DNA from: Onishia taeanensis
Lineage (GTDB): Bacteria > Pseudomonadota > Gammaproteobacteria > Pseudomonadales > Halomonadaceae
DNA: 64,000 nt
Assembly: GCF_003268885.1 (NCBI RefSeq)
Contig: NZ_QLSX01000003.1
Coordinates: forward strand, 342,388 to 406,387
Direction of reading: 5' to 3'
Shown here: piece after piece, positions 34,717 to 44,850 of the stretch
Numbering within the stretch: the first letter of the stretch is position 1
Layout of the letters: each line of letters begins with the position of its first letter
Translations under genes and position numbers: made by a program
Notes under the pieces: generated by a model
What the model was told of the DNA's origin: nothing
The model's input: only the letters and a program-made list of their open reading frames with translations
Database searches by the model: none

Positions 34717-36465
34717 CTAGGCCATCGCCGCTTGCTGCTGGCGATGCCAGTCGGCGAAGGCCTCAGGCGGCAGCGGGCGGGAATAGTAGTAGCCCTGAGC
34801 GGTCTCAAAGCCCAGCTCGCGGAGCAGGGTCGCCTGGGAGGCTTGCTCGATGCCTTCGGCGACCACGTCGCAACAGAAGCTGTGCGCCATGGCGATGACG
34901 GTGGCGGCCAGATTGCGGTCCTCTTCGCTATCCGGAAGAGGACTGACGAAGGCGCGATCAATCTTCAGGGTGCTGACCGGCAGGGTCTTCAAGTAGGCAA
35001 GCGACGAGTAGCCGGTGCCGAAGTCATCGATGGCGATACGAGTGCCGGCGCGAGCGAGGATGGTGAGCTGCTCGCGGGCCAGGCCGACATCCACCATCAG
35101 CCCCGATTCGGTGACTTCGAGTCCCAGGCTGGAGCCGGGCAGGTCGTACCAGCGCAGACGTTCCAGCAGCCGCTCGGCGAAATCCTGTCGCGACAGTTGG
35201 CGGGCCGCCACGTTGATGGCCAGGTGGAAGTCCTCATTGATCCAGGCTTCCTGGCGCCACGCCTTGAGCTGATCGAGCGCCGCATCGATGACCCAGTCGC
35301 CGATGGCGAGGATATCGCCGCTGGCTTCGGCCAGAGGGATGAAGTCGGCCGGCGAGACCGTTCCGAAGTCGGGATGATGCCAGCGCAGCAGCGCCTCGGC
35401 ACCGACTGCTCGTCCGCTGGCAAGATCGACCTTGGGCTGGAAGGCCAGCTCGAGCTCGCCCCGTTCTCCTGCACCGCGCAGAGCCTGTTGCAGCCTTAGG
35501 CGACGGCGCTGTTGCTGCTCAAGGGTCTCGGAATAGTACTGCACCATCGGCGAGTAACCATGAGGAAGGGCCAGTGCGGCCTGGTGGATCAGACGCTCGG
35601 GTTCGAAGCGGCTGGCCTGGCAGATGCCGACTCGCGCCTTGATGGACAGCAGCAGGTCGCCCACGGGGTGGTCCTGATGAATCAGGCGACACAGACAGTT
35701 GGCCAGCTCAACGAGGGTTGCGGTATCCACGGGATCGGGGCAGATCACCAGCCACTCAGTGCCTCCCCAGGGACCGACGACATGCGAGGGCGGCAGCTTG
35801 GCCGCGAGTCGCTGGCCGAGCTGTTTGAGCAGCCCTTCGATGGCGCTGTAGCCATGCAGGCGCACGATGTCATCCAGCTCGTCCAGGGCGATGAAGAGGA
35901 TGCCGGTGGGGTCGCTAAGCGTTGCGCGCTGTTCTAGCACCTCACTCAATCCATGGCGGTTGGGCAGATCGGTCGTCGGATCGGTGCGCGTTTGGCGTTC
36001 GAGCGCCTGGGTGCGCAATGACACCAGGTGTTCGAGGGCTTCCGCCTGCTGATCTCGGACCTCGAAGCGGTGTTGCACCGAAAGGACATTATTGATGCGC
36101 TGCAAGACCTCATCGTGGCGAAAGGGCTTGGTCAGGAAGTCACGCGCGCCTAGAGACAGGGCTGTTTGCCGGGTCTCATGATCGTGCTGGGCGGTGAGCA
36201 CGATCACCGGTGGCGCCTGGGAGTCGAAGCGTTCCGTGAGAGCACTCATGACGCCATGGCCGTCAAGGCCCGGCATGCGGATGTCGAGGAGGATAAGATC
36301 CGGGCAATCGGCCTCGCAGAGCGACACCACGCGACTGCTGTCGCTGGTGCTGGTGACGTTTTCGAAGCCGTGATCGTCGAGCAGATCGAGCAGCAGCTCG
36401 ACGTTTGCCGGATTATCGTCAACCACCAGCAGGCGCTTATGGGTCAGGGCGGTGTCATCCGTCAA
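34717..36465 (-). CDS. Response regulator with degenerate GGDEF and EAL domains
   Basis: A 582-aa signalling protein. The REC domain (about 10-125) has the phosphorylation site D61 in LILLDIRMPG, the GGDEF domain (about 155-320) has GGTEW instead of GGDEF, and the EAL domain (about 340-575) has EALLRWH, VTESGLM and DDFGTGYSSL. The cyclase is therefore likely inactive, and the phosphodiesterase active-site motifs appear kept. It most likely lowers cyclic di-GMP in response to the hybrid kinase encoded upstream, 50 bp away. The start is an unusual TTG with AAGGAG seven bases before it, and there is no ATG alternative before the domain. Confidence 0.87.
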   Translation of the reverse strand: MTDDTALTHKRLLVVDDNPANVELLLDLLDDHGFENVTSTSDSSRVVSLCEADCPDLILLDIRMPGLDGHGVMSALTERFDSQAPPVIVLTAQHDHETRQTALSLGARDFLTKPFRHDEVLQRINNVLSVQHRFEVRDQQAEALEHLVSLRTQALERQTRTDPTTDLPNRHGLSEVLEQRATLSDPTGILFIALDELDDIVRLHGYSAIEGLLKQLGQRLAAKLPPSHVVGPWGGTEWLVICPDPVDTATLVELANCLCRLIHQDHPVGDLLLSIKARVGICQASRFEPERLIHQAALALPHGYSPMVQYYSETLEQQQRRRLRLQQALRGAGERGELELAFQPKVDLASGRAVGAEALLRWHHPDFGTVSPADFIPLAEASGDILAIGDWVIDAALDQLKAWRQEAWINEDFHLAINVAARQLSRQDFAERLLERLRWYDLPGSSLGLEVTESGLMVDVGLAREQLTILARAGTRIAIDDFGTGYSSLAYLKTLPVSTLKIDRAFVSPLPDSEEDRNLAATVIAMAHSFCCDVVAEGIEQASQATLLRELGFETAQGYYYSRPLPPEAFADWHRQQQAAMA

Positions 36466-36496
36466 CGTAGGGCTCCTTGAATCGCGGGCATCATGT

Positions 36497-36524
36497 GAGC
36501 ATCAGGTATCGAGCATCAGGACAG
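36497..36524 (+). repeat. 14-bp tandem duplication at the end of the histidine kinase gene
   Basis: GAGCATCAGGTATC (36497-36510) is followed by GAGCATCAGGACAG (36511-36524). It covers the gap between the regulator start and the kinase stop at 36516. Confidence 0.75.
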
Positions 36525-38999
36525 CAGGCGAGCCAGCGTCTCGCTAAATGTGCCTAGATCTAGCGGCTTGGTGAGATAGGCATCGAAACCGGCCTTTTGG
36601 CCGGGTTGCTGGTCGCAGGCCATGGCATTGGCCGACAGGGCGATCACCGGCAGATCGGCATGCTCGGTGGATTGGCGCAGCACGGCCAATGCCTGATAGC
36701 CGTCCATGCCCGGTAGGTGCAGGTCCATTAGCACCAGATCCGGAGGGCAGTGGCGGATCAGCTCGAGGCCGACTTCAGCACTGGGCACCACCTGCAGGCT
36801 GAAACCTTCGAGATCCTCGATGATGTCCTCCATGAGACGCTGATTGGCGGGGTTGTCTTCGATGTAGAGCAGTCGATGACCCGTCAGGCGGGTGTTCGTC
36901 TCATTTGCATCCGGCGAGGCGTCATGTTCCTTGGCTGCGCCATTAACGGCCAGCGGCAGTTCGAACCAGAAGTCGCTGCCTTCGCCGGGGGTGCTGTCGA
37001 CGCCGATGGAGCCCTGCATGTGCACAACCAGCTCGCGGGTGATGGCCAGGCCAATTCCGGTGCCCTCGATAGCACTGTGTTCGGCGGTAAGTCGTTGAAA
37101 GGGCTCGAACAGCTCTGCCTGATGCTCGGTAGGAATTCCATGGCCGGTGTCACTGACGGTGACGCGCACGCGAGAGTCGATTAGCGTGACGTACAGCTTC
37201 ACGTGCCCGGCTTCACGGTTGTACTTGATGGCGTTGGACATCAGGTTCAACAACACCTGCTTGGTGCGGGTATAGTCGGCAATCACGGCAATATCCGGCT
37301 CGGGTGACCTGGCCATCAGTTTGATCCCGGCATTCTCGGCGATGCCTGCCAGGGTGTCTCTGGCATCCACGATAAGGCTGCCCAGCGACAGGGGTTCCAG
37401 GGATAGCTGCAGGTGTCCTGCTTCGATCTTGGCGAGATCCAGTACTTCATTGATCAAGCCGAGCAGATGATGGCCGCTCTTTTCGATCTGGTGGACCTGA
37501 CGCTGCTGGCGTTCGTTGAGCGGCGCTTTGCGGCTATTGGCAAGCAGCTGGGCGAAGCCGAGAATCGCGTTGAGCGGGGTGCGCAGTTCGTGACTCATCG
37601 AAGACAGAAAGTCGCTCTTGGCCAAGTTGGCCTTTTCAGCCTGGTCCCGGGCGGTTGCCAGTTCGGCGATGATGTTCTCGCGCTGTGCTTGCTGGCGATA
37701 GAAGTTGATCAACAGCGCACAGGTCGCCGTAAAGGGCTCGAGCCAGTCGAGCAAGGCCTCATCGAAGCGCTGGGGGCTGTTGGCGATGGCATACATGCCG
37801 ATCACCTGGTCGCCGTCGTGAATCGGCACGCCGAGATAGTTGTGGATGGCGGGATGACCGGAAGGAAAGCCGCCGCGATGAGGGTGCGAGGCCAGGTCAT
37901 TGGTCATCACCGTTTCGCCGTGGGCGAACACCCGGCCAAGCAGGCTGTTGGGATTATCCAGCGTCATGTCGCCACTGCGCAGACGCAACATCAAGGCCTT
38001 GGATTCCTCGCTCCAGCTCAGATCGGTGATGGCGTGGATCTTCAGCGCCGGATGCTTGTCGACCTTGATGACTTCGCCGATCAGCGCATAGTCGCTGCCG
38101 GTGAGTTCTCTTAGGCCATCCATCAGGAACTCCCAGAGTCGCTCCCCCGACATTAGCGCCTGGTAGTCGGTGATGCCCTGATGAAGCACCTTGAGCAGCG
38201 CTGCCTGCCGCTGAGCGGAGGTGATGTCGTGGGCGACGCCGACGGTGCCGCGAATGGTGCCCTTTGCATCGCGCAGTGGCGATACGGTTACATCAAACAC
38301 GGTGTCGTTGAGCGGTGGCAGGATGAAGCGCTCGGGTTCGCCCTGGCGCATGACTGACTGCTCGGCGGCAGCCAGGCGCTCGGCGATTGGTGTGGGGAGA
38401 TGAGCCTCGATGTCTTGAGGATCCTTGGGAGGCGCATAGAGCCCCAAATGGGCGAAGCAGGCGCTATTGGCGGTCAGGTAGCGCCCGCGCGTGCTGCGAG
38501 CATAGATGGGATCCTTGCTGCCATCGAGAATGGCGCGAAGCAGTGCGCGCTCGCGCACGATATCCTGGCGAACCGAGTGGATCTCTGTCAGGTCGGTGAG
38601 TATGCCGAGGAACTCGCTGATCTCGCCTTGCTCGTCGTGCAGCACGTTGACCGCCAGGTGCACCGGAATGGCATGGCCGTCACGATGCTGGGCCTCGACC
38701 TCGCGGCCGATGCCGACGATTCTCGGCGCCCCGCCGGCGAGGTAGCGAGCGAGGAAATCGTCGTGTTGATGGCCAGTCGACGAGGCCATCAGGCAGGCCA
38801 CGTTCTTGCCGATGATGGCCTCGTGAGCATAGCCAAGCAGCGACAGTGCGAAGGGATTGACCTCCTGGATGATCCCCTGGCGATCGATGCGCACGATGCC
38901 CGTTGGTGCTTCCTCGACCAGCGCCTCATAGCGTCGCGCGATTTCTTCAAGCTCCGTCAGGCGCCGTGCGTCGCTATCGGGGGAATCGGGGTGCGTCAT
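36516..38999 (-). CDS. Hybrid histidine kinase with PAS, GAF and REC domains
   Basis: An 827-aa sensor kinase. There are two PAS domains (about 20-140 and 145-260), a GAF domain (about 280-435), a HisKA dimerisation helix with the phospho-acceptor His in [12 protein letters not shown] (about 470), a catalytic domain ([14 protein letters not shown] and GTGIGLAI) and a C-terminal REC domain with the aspartate in [10 protein letters not shown]. No transmembrane segment is evident, so it is cytoplasmic. The ATG at 38999 has GGAGAGA before it. It is likely the partner of the REC-EAL protein just downstream; the signal is unknown. Confidence 0.9.
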   Translation of the reverse strand: MTHPDSPDSDARRLTELEEIARRYEALVEEAPTGIVRIDRQGIIQEVNPFALSLLGYAHEAIIGKNVACLMASSTGHQHDDFLARYLAGGAPRIVGIGREVEAQHRDGHAIPVHLAVNVLHDEQGEISEFLGILTDLTEIHSVRQDIVRERALLRAILDGSKDPIYARSTRGRYLTANSACFAHLGLYAPPKDPQDIEAHLPTPIAERLAAAEQSVMRQGEPERFILPPLNDTVFDVTVSPLRDAKGTIRGTVGVAHDITSAQRQAALLKVLHQGITDYQALMSGERLWEFLMDGLRELTGSDYALIGEVIKVDKHPALKIHAITDLSWSEESKALMLRLRSGDMTLDNPNSLLGRVFAHGETVMTNDLASHPHRGGFPSGHPAIHNYLGVPIHDGDQVIGMYAIANSPQRFDEALLDWLEPFTATCALLINFYRQQAQRENIIAELATARDQAEKANLAKSDFLSSMSHELRTPLNAILGFAQLLANSRKAPLNERQQRQVHQIEKSGHHLLGLINEVLDLAKIEAGHLQLSLEPLSLGSLIVDARDTLAGIAENAGIKLMARSPEPDIAVIADYTRTKQVLLNLMSNAIKYNREAGHVKLYVTLIDSRVRVTVSDTGHGIPTEHQAELFEPFQRLTAEHSAIEGTGIGLAITRELVVHMQGSIGVDSTPGEGSDFWFELPLAVNGAAKEHDASPDANETNTRLTGHRLLYIEDNPANQRLMEDIIEDLEGFSLQVVPSAEVGLELIRHCPPDLVLMDLHLPGMDGYQALAVLRQSTEHADLPVIALSANAMACDQQPGQKAGFDAYLTKPLDLGTFSETLARLLS

Positions 39000-39100
39000 T
39001 GTCTCTCCGTGATCGCTGGCCTGCGCCAAGCGTCTGTTGGGCAGGCGGTCAACGTATCATGGAGTATCGGCTGAATATCGCCCGGCTTTATCCCTACGCG

Positions 39101-40069
39101 CTAGAAGGCTGCCAGCTCGTGGGCGGTGGGCAGGGCCGCATAGGCGCCGGGGCGAGTGACCGCATGGGCACCGCAGCGGCAGGCGACGTCCACGGCACGA
39201 CGCAGCAGGGCCTCGTCGTGCCACCAGTCGTTGCCGGCTTGTTGGGCAGACAGGTCCTGGTTGGCAAGAGTGGCCAGCAGACCCCCGATGAAGGCATCGC
39301 CGCCGGCGGTAGTGTCTACCGCGGTGACGCGAGGCGGGGTGACCGTGAAACAGCCATTCACGGTGCGCACTTCGACCGCGCCAGGACCATCGGTGATCAG
39401 GATCAGGCGTACGCCGGCGGTCAGGCGCTCGGCCAGCCAGTCCTCGGCGGGGTGGTCCCCGCGCAGGAAATCGAGTTCCTCGCGGGCCAGCTTGAGCAGG
39501 GCGGCACGCTCGATCAGCTGCGTCACCGGGCCGATCTCGGCCTGACCGGTCGACCAGAGGTTGTGTCGCAGGTTGGCATCGACGCTGACCAAGCTGCCGC
39601 TCTTGGCCGCCATGTCGGCGAGACTCAGGGTAGTCTCGGCGATGCCGTCTTCGGTCAGGCTGTTGCTGCACAGGTGCAGGATTGCCGGAGTCTCGAAGAC
39701 CCCGGGCGGCAGGTGCTCGAGGCGGTACAGCAGGTCCGCCGCCGGTGGCCGGTAGAAGTCGAAGGTGCGCTCGCCCGCCGCATCACGAGACACGAAGGCC
39801 AGCGCCGTGCGCGCTTCGCGGGTGCGCACCACGCCCGAGGTATCGACCCCATGAGACTCGAGCTCTGCGGCCAGGAAGTCGCCGAAGTGGTCATCGCCGA
39901 GCATGCCGAGAAAGCGGCTGGGCACACCCAGACGGGCGCAGGCCACGGCGACATTGGCCGGCGCTCCGCCGGCGTAGGGGGTGAAGGTCTCGGGGCCCTG
40001 GGCATCGTCGCCCAGGCGGCTGGAGAGCATGTCGACGAGGGCCTCGCCGAAGGCAATGATGGGTGTCAT
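39101..40069 (-). CDS. PfkB family sugar kinase (fructokinase-like)
   Basis: A 322-aa ribokinase-fold enzyme. YAGGAPANVAVACARLG near the start (about 33-48) and the catalytic DTTAGGDAFIGGLLATL (about 250-265) with an aspartate base are clear. Fructokinase is the best guess because it overlaps the pgi stop by four bases and would yield fructose-6-phosphate for Pgi. A 2-keto-3-deoxygluconate kinase cannot be excluded. Confidence 0.8.
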   Translation of the reverse strand: MTPIIAFGEALVDMLSSRLGDDAQGPETFTPYAGGAPANVAVACARLGVPSRFLGMLGDDHFGDFLAAELESHGVDTSGVVRTREARTALAFVSRDAAGERTFDFYRPPAADLLYRLEHLPPGVFETPAILHLCSNSLTEDGIAETTLSLADMAAKSGSLVSVDANLRHNLWSTGQAEIGPVTQLIERAALLKLAREELDFLRGDHPAEDWLAERLTAGVRLILITDGPGAVEVRTVNGCFTVTPPRVTAVDTTAGGDAFIGGLLATLANQDLSAQQAGNDWWHDEALLRRAVDVACRCGAHAVTRPGAYAALPTAHELAAF

Positions 40070-41760
40070 GAGGAAGTATCCTGCTTGGCCGGTGACTGGG
40101 TGGCTTTGGCCTTGGCGGTATTCTTCTTGGTGCCTTCAGCAGCCTTGGCCTTTGCGGCGGTACCGCTCTGGCGCTCGCCGAAGTGGCCGCGTACCAGGGC
40201 CAGCAGCCCCTGGGTCGAGGCATCGAAGTCCTGGCTGTTCTCGTCGATGCGCTCGCTGATCTCGCCGGCGATGCGCTTGCCGAGCTGAACGCCCCACTGA
40301 TCGAAGGAATTGATGTTCCAGATCACGCCCTGCACGAACACCTTGTGTTCGTAGAGCGCGATCAGTGCGCCCAGGTTCTTCGGCGTCAGTTCATCCAGCA
40401 ATAGGGTGCTCGACGGACGGTTACCCGGGCAGCTGTAGGGGTCGAGCTGGCTGCTGTCCTGGCTGCCTTCCATGAAGGCATTGGCCTGGGCGAGCATGTT
40501 GGTCAGCAGCGCGAAGTGGTGGTCTTCGAAGCCGGACTCGGGCTTCAGCGAGCCGATGAAGTCGATCGGTACAAAGCGTGTGCCTTGGTGCAGCAATTGG
40601 AAGAAAGCGTGCTGGCCGTTGGAACCGGTCTCGCCCCAGACGATCGGTCCGGTCTTGTAGTTGACCGGCTGGCCGAAGATATCCACGGATTTGCCGTTGG
40701 ACTCCATGTCGAGCTGCTGCAGGAAGGCGGGCAACTGATGCAGGGCCTGATCATAGGGCACGATGGCCTGCGTCTCGGCACCGTGGAAGTTGATGTACCA
40801 GATGCCGATCAGTGCCATCAGCACCGGCATGTTCTCGGCGAAGGGGGCCTCGATGAAGTGCCTGTCCATCTCTTGGGCGCCCTCGAGCAGCTCGATGAAG
40901 CCCTCGAATCCGATGGACAGCGCGATGGGCAGGCCGATCGATGACCACATCGAATAACGCCCGCCGACCCAGGCCCAGAACTCGAAGACGTTTTCTTCGC
41001 GAATGCCAAACTCCATCGCTGCCTTGCGATTGGTCGAGGCAGCGATGAAGTGAGCGCCCACGTCGGCGTCTTCGCCGGCACCATCCAGGAACCAGCGCCT
41101 GGCGGTCTTGGCGTTGAGCAGCGTCTCCTGCGTCGAGAACGTCTTGGTCGAGACGATGAACAGCGTGGTCGCCGGGTCGAGGCGCTTCAACACCTTCTGG
41201 ATATGGGTGCCATCGACGTTGGAAACGAAGTGGAAGTTGAGCTCGGGATGACGATGCTTGAGCAGCGCCCGACAGGCCATGTTGGGGCCGAGATCCGAGC
41301 CGCCGATGCCGATGTTGACCACGTCCTTGATGCGCTCGCCGCTGTAGCCTTTCCACTCGCCGCTGCGCACCTCTTCCGAAAAACGCTTGATCTGCTCGCG
41401 GGTCTGGTGAATCTCCGGCATCACGTTCTTGCCATCCACGTAGACCGGCTCGTCGCTCAGGTTGCGCAGGGCAGTGTGCAGCACCGGGCGGTCTTCGGTG
41501 ACATTGATGATGTCGCCGGAGAACATCTGCGCGCGGCGCTGCACTAGGGCGGAATGGTCGGCAAGCTCGATCAGCGTCTTGAGCACCTCGTCGGACACCT
41601 GATGCTTGGAGTAGTCGAGGAAGAGTCCACCGACGCGCAGGCTCATCTTCTCGAAGCGCTCGGGGTCAGCCGTGAAGTAGTCGCTGATGCGATCATTGGC
41701 GGTCTGCTGGTGCAGGCGCTCGAGGGCCTGCCAGGTGACGCTGCGGGTCAGTTGGAACAT
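40066..41760 (-). CDS. pgi: Glucose-6-phosphate isomerase
   Basis: A 564-aa enzyme interconverting glucose- and fructose-6-phosphate. The conserved IGIGGSDLGPNMA, GGRYSMWSSIGLPIAL and active-site glutamate region GETGSNGQHAFFQLLHQGT (about 355-375) are all present. The first 530 residues match the usual length. After the family end (FGER), about 35 residues rich in Lys, Ala, Thr and Ser form a low-complexity tail that is absent from E. coli Pgi. I chose ATG 41760, with GGAGG upstream. Confidence 0.95.
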   Translation of the reverse strand: MFQLTRSVTWQALERLHQQTANDRISDYFTADPERFEKMSLRVGGLFLDYSKHQVSDEVLKTLIELADHSALVQRRAQMFSGDIINVTEDRPVLHTALRNLSDEPVYVDGKNVMPEIHQTREQIKRFSEEVRSGEWKGYSGERIKDVVNIGIGGSDLGPNMACRALLKHRHPELNFHFVSNVDGTHIQKVLKRLDPATTLFIVSTKTFSTQETLLNAKTARRWFLDGAGEDADVGAHFIAASTNRKAAMEFGIREENVFEFWAWVGGRYSMWSSIGLPIALSIGFEGFIELLEGAQEMDRHFIEAPFAENMPVLMALIGIWYINFHGAETQAIVPYDQALHQLPAFLQQLDMESNGKSVDIFGQPVNYKTGPIVWGETGSNGQHAFFQLLHQGTRFVPIDFIGSLKPESGFEDHHFALLTNMLAQANAFMEGSQDSSQLDPYSCPGNRPSSTLLLDELTPKNLGALIALYEHKVFVQGVIWNINSFDQWGVQLGKRIAGEISERIDENSQDFDASTQGLLALVRGHFGERQSGTAAKAKAAEGTKKNTAKAKATQSPAKQDTSS

Positions 41761-41890
41761 GCCGTCCTCCGGGATCGTGGGTGGCGTCATTGTTGTGGTG
41801 GTTGCTTGTTATCATGGTCGTCGATTGGATGAATCGAGTCACCCGTGGCGGATGTTTCTCTGTCAGCGCTCGTATCGGCACCCAGACCGC

Positions 41891-42766
41891 TCAGGCGACG
41901 CGGTGGCTGCGAGCCTCCTCGAGCAGGGCAAACCAGGTGGGGCGCTCCAGGTTCAGGTTGGCGCCGGTCAGCAATTCATCGATGCGGCTGGGCCTCAGGG
42001 TGCCAATCACCGGCACCGGGCGCTGGGGCAGGGCCCTGAGCCAGGCGAGGGCGAGGCCGGCGGAACTGGTCTCGAGGTCCTCCGCGATCCTTGAGAGCGA
42101 TTCGCCGAGAACGTCCTCGAAGACGATGCCTCCGCCCAGCGGCGACCATGCCATGGGCTGCAGGTTATCGGCGATCAGAGCGTCATAGCGTCCGTCGAAC
42201 AGCGGGTCAGGGTAGGCCAGCGACAGCTGCAGCTGGTGGCCGACCAGCTTGTGCTGCATGGCGTGCTGCAGTCGACGCCACTGTTCGGGCAGGAAGTTCG
42301 AGACCCCAGCGGCGCCGATCTTGCCGGCGTCAATGGCGGCGTCCAGTGCGCGGGCGGTGTCCTCGGCATTCATCAGCGGGTCGGGGCGGTGGAGCAGGAA
42401 GTGCTCGAGGCGCTCGACGCCGAGACGATCCAGGGCGTCGTCGATGGCCTGGGTGATGTACTCAGGCGAGCTGTCGTAGTGCTTGACGCCCATCGGCGAG
42501 AGATCGCGCCCGGGGGTGACGATGCTTGCCTTGGTGACGATCTTGACTCGCTTGGCGAGCTCCGGGCGGGCGCGCAGCGCCTGCCCGAACAGGGTTTCGC
42601 CCTGACGGTCGCCGTAGATGTCGGCATGGTCGAACCAGTTGAGGCCCTGGTCGAGGCGCGCCTCGATCCAGTCGGCCATGGCGTTCGGCTGGTGCAACGC
42701 CTCGTCTTCATGCAACCGCATCATGCCCAGCAGGAAGGGGGCATCGCGAAAAAGCTCGGTGCTCAT
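41891..42766 (-). CDS. Aldo/keto reductase
   Basis: A 291-aa TIM-barrel NADPH oxidoreductase. The catalytic Asp-Tyr pair is in WFDHADIYGD (about 43-52), the lysine in VTKASIV (about 78) and the His in FLLHRPDP. Overall it resembles the YdhF-type subgroup. Its ATG overlaps the mutarotase stop (TGATG), so it is the last gene of the edd-glk unit. The substrate is unknown; a carbohydrate or aldehyde is plausible from context only. Confidence 0.87.
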   Translation of the reverse strand: MSTELFRDAPFLLGMMRLHEDEALHQPNAMADWIEARLDQGLNWFDHADIYGDRQGETLFGQALRARPELAKRVKIVTKASIVTPGRDLSPMGVKHYDSSPEYITQAIDDALDRLGVERLEHFLLHRPDPLMNAEDTARALDAAIDAGKIGAAGVSNFLPEQWRRLQHAMQHKLVGHQLQLSLAYPDPLFDGRYDALIADNLQPMAWSPLGGGIVFEDVLGESLSRIAEDLETSSAGLALAWLRALPQRPVPVIGTLRPSRIDELLTGANLNLERPTWFALLEEARSHRVA

Positions 42767-43812
42767 CAATCGCTCTCCGCACGTGACAGGGTAGTGCCCA
42801 GCAGGTGCTGGGCACCGGGAACCAGCCAGACCGGATCGAGGCGCGTGAAGGCTGACTCGACGCACAGGAAGTGGCGACCGGCCTGCGCTGAGGTGTCGGC
42901 CGGCAGGTCATCGCCCGGATGCCAGACCACCGTCGAGTCGCTGCCCTGCTTGGCGATAGTGAGCTGGCGCTCGCCGTCATCCAATACCAGTGGCCGGTTG
43001 GAATGATAGATGCGATCCAGAGGACCACGGATGCCAAGCTCGCCCTGCTGCTCACGTTCGGCGAAGCCGGCGCGTTTGTCGAGATAGCGAGCACCCGCAA
43101 GGCCAGTAAGGCGGCAGCCCTGTACGTTGGCCACGGCCAGGTAGCTGTGCAGGGCGGCGGTCAGCTTGACCGGCGTTTCACCGACATGCTCGCTGATCAG
43201 CTCCACGTGCAGGCGCTGGGCATTGGCCTGGATCACCGCTCGCACCAGCAGCTGAGAGTGCAGGCGCTGAGTAGGCGAGAGGTGCAGCTCGACGCCTTCC
43301 TCATGCTCGTCCACGGCGTCCAGGTGCCAGTCCGTCAGGCGTGCCGGGCCATGCATGGGGCCGGAACGGTCCGGCGACTCATCGGCGGTATGCTCGTCGG
43401 CGAACCAGGGCCAGCATAGCGGGATACCCCCGCGAATCGCGCCCGGCCGCTGCTGTGGCGTAGGGGTGACCCAAAGCCAGCCACCGGGCACAAGGCCGCT
43501 TTCATCGGCGTCCGCCGCCGGAGATTCCGCTGCTTCTAGCGCAGCATCGGGCGTCTGAGTGGCGGGCGCTTTTCGTGCGGCATTGGGCGCGGGTGAAGCG
43601 CCTGCGGCTCGCCCGGTTTCGGGCGTCTGAGTGGCGGGTGCTTTTCGCGCGGCATCGGGCGCGGTTAAGAAGTGCAGCACCTGGGCGCCTTGCAGCGATA
43701 CCACAAGCTCCCCCCAGGGCTCACGGGCCAGCCACAGGGTGCGCCCCTGCCATTCGGCTTGGCGCTGTCCATGAGTGGAATCCAGCAGTTCGCGCAGGGA
43801 CCTTGGAATCAT
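42766..43812 (-). CDS. D-hexose-6-phosphate mutarotase (YeaD-like aldose 1-epimerase)
   Basis: A 348-aa galactose-mutarotase-fold protein. RGGIPLCWPWF (about 126-136) and HGPARLTDWHLD are the YeaD hallmark motifs, and the catalytic pair is a His in LHSYLAV and a Glu in CVESAFTRLDP. E. coli YeaD is about 290 aa; this protein is longer because of a low-complexity insertion at about residues 52-108 that contains AARKAPATQTP twice. It overlaps glk by four bases (ATGA). Confidence 0.88.
   Translation of the reverse strand: MIPRSLRELLDSTHGQRQAEWQGRTLWLAREPWGELVVSLQGAQVLHFLTAPDAARKAPATQTPETGRAAGASPAPNAARKAPATQTPDAALEAAESPAADADESGLVPGGWLWVTPTPQQRPGAIRGGIPLCWPWFADEHTADESPDRSGPMHGPARLTDWHLDAVDEHEEGVELHLSPTQRLHSQLLVRAVIQANAQRLHVELISEHVGETPVKLTAALHSYLAVANVQGCRLTGLAGARYLDKRAGFAEREQQGELGIRGPLDRIYHSNRPLVLDDGERQLTIAKQGSDSTVVWHPGDDLPADTSAQAGRHFLCVESAFTRLDPVWLVPGAQHLLGTTLSRAESD
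43548..43662 (-). repeat. 43-bp direct repeat inside the mutarotase gene
   Basis: Positions 43548-43590 and 43620-43662 are copies of a 43-bp unit differing at three positions, 72 bp apart. They encode the two AARKAPATQTP segments in the inserted region of the protein. Confidence 0.85.
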
Positions 43813-44777
43813 TCGACCTCCTCGTTGTGCAATGCCTCGGCGGCGCCCAGCAGCCCCGTCCAGGGTGCGGTCACCACCCAGCTCGGGATGTCGGCATTGT
43901 AAGCGCTCATCCGGCCCTTGTCGGCAAAGGCAGCACGAAAGCGGCTATCCGGCAGCCAGTCAATCAGCCGTGGCAGGATGCCACCGCACAGGTAGACACC
44001 GCCACGGGCACCGATGGTCAGGGCCGCATCGCCGCACACGTCTCCGAGGATCTTGAGGAAGCGCTGCACGGTGTCCACCGCGATGGCATCGCTTTCGGCG
44101 GCACCGGCCGTGACCTCGGCGGGGCTCTGATAGTGCGGGTTGACGCCCTTCAGGGAGGCATGGGCGCAGTAAAGGTCCAGAAGCCCCTGCCCGCAGAGGA
44201 TGCGCTCCACCGAAACGCGGCCATAGCGTGAATGGAAATAGCGCAGCAGGTTCTGTTCTCGCTCGTCGGTGGGCGCGAAGGTCACATGTCCCCCCTCGGT
44301 AGGCAGCGGAATCCAGGCGTGCTGACCGGGGAAGACCCCGGCTACGCCGAGGCCGGTGCCGGGGCCGATCACCAGGCGGATGCTGTGTGCCTGGGCCGAG
44401 CCGCCGCCCACCGGGACGAGATCCTCGGTGGCGACATGAGGCACGCCCAGCGCCTGGGCGGTGAAGTCGTTGATGACTTTGAATAGCTTGAGGTTGAGCG
44501 ACTGCTGTACCTCGGCTTTCGAGAAGGCCCAGGCATTGTTGGTCATCTTGACCCAGTCGTCGTGTACCGGGCAGGCGAAGGCCAGGCAGGCTTCCCGCGG
44601 GGCGCGCTCGCCACCATGGCCGACCCGCACCAGATAATCATCGACGGCGTCCACCAGGCTCGGATAGTCGGCGCAGGGCAGGCTCAGGATGTCGTGGGGC
44701 GCGAAACTCCCCGGCGTCACCAGCGCAAAGCGTGCGTTGGTGCCACCAATATCACCAATCAGGGCAGGGCGGGTCAT
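43809..44777 (-). CDS. glk: Glucokinase
   Basis: A 322-aa ROK-related bacterial glucokinase (Glk). GDIGGTNARFAL is the N-terminal phosphate loop, followed by FACPVHDD, NDFTAQALGVP, IGPGTGLGVAGV and the EGGHVTFAPTD substrate motif. It phosphorylates glucose to glucose-6-phosphate, feeding Zwf. The start has GGAGG seven bases upstream. A terminator-like hairpin separates it from edd, so it may be partly expressed from a read-through edd transcript. Confidence 0.94.
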   Translation of the reverse strand: MTRPALIGDIGGTNARFALVTPGSFAPHDILSLPCADYPSLVDAVDDYLVRVGHGGERAPREACLAFACPVHDDWVKMTNNAWAFSKAEVQQSLNLKLFKVINDFTAQALGVPHVATEDLVPVGGGSAQAHSIRLVIGPGTGLGVAGVFPGQHAWIPLPTEGGHVTFAPTDEREQNLLRYFHSRYGRVSVERILCGQGLLDLYCAHASLKGVNPHYQSPAEVTAGAAESDAIAVDTVQRFLKILGDVCGDAALTIGARGGVYLCGGILPRLIDWLPDSRFRAAFADKGRMSAYNADIPSWVVTAPWTGLLGAAEALHNEEVE

Positions 44778-44798
44778 GTATCTGCCTCCGGCGTTCGA

Positions 44799-44832
44799 AA
44801 AAGGGCGCCGCCGCTTTCGGCGGCGGCACCCA
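44799..44832 (-). terminator. Terminator or attenuator between edd and glk
   Basis: Read on the minus strand, a GC-rich stem of about 12 pairs (roughly 44831-44820 with 44814-44803) with a short GAAA-type loop is followed by five T residues (44802-44798). It would lower transcription of glk and the genes after it relative to edd. Confidence 0.75.
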
Positions 44833-44850
44833 TCAGAGCGGGGCGGGTCA

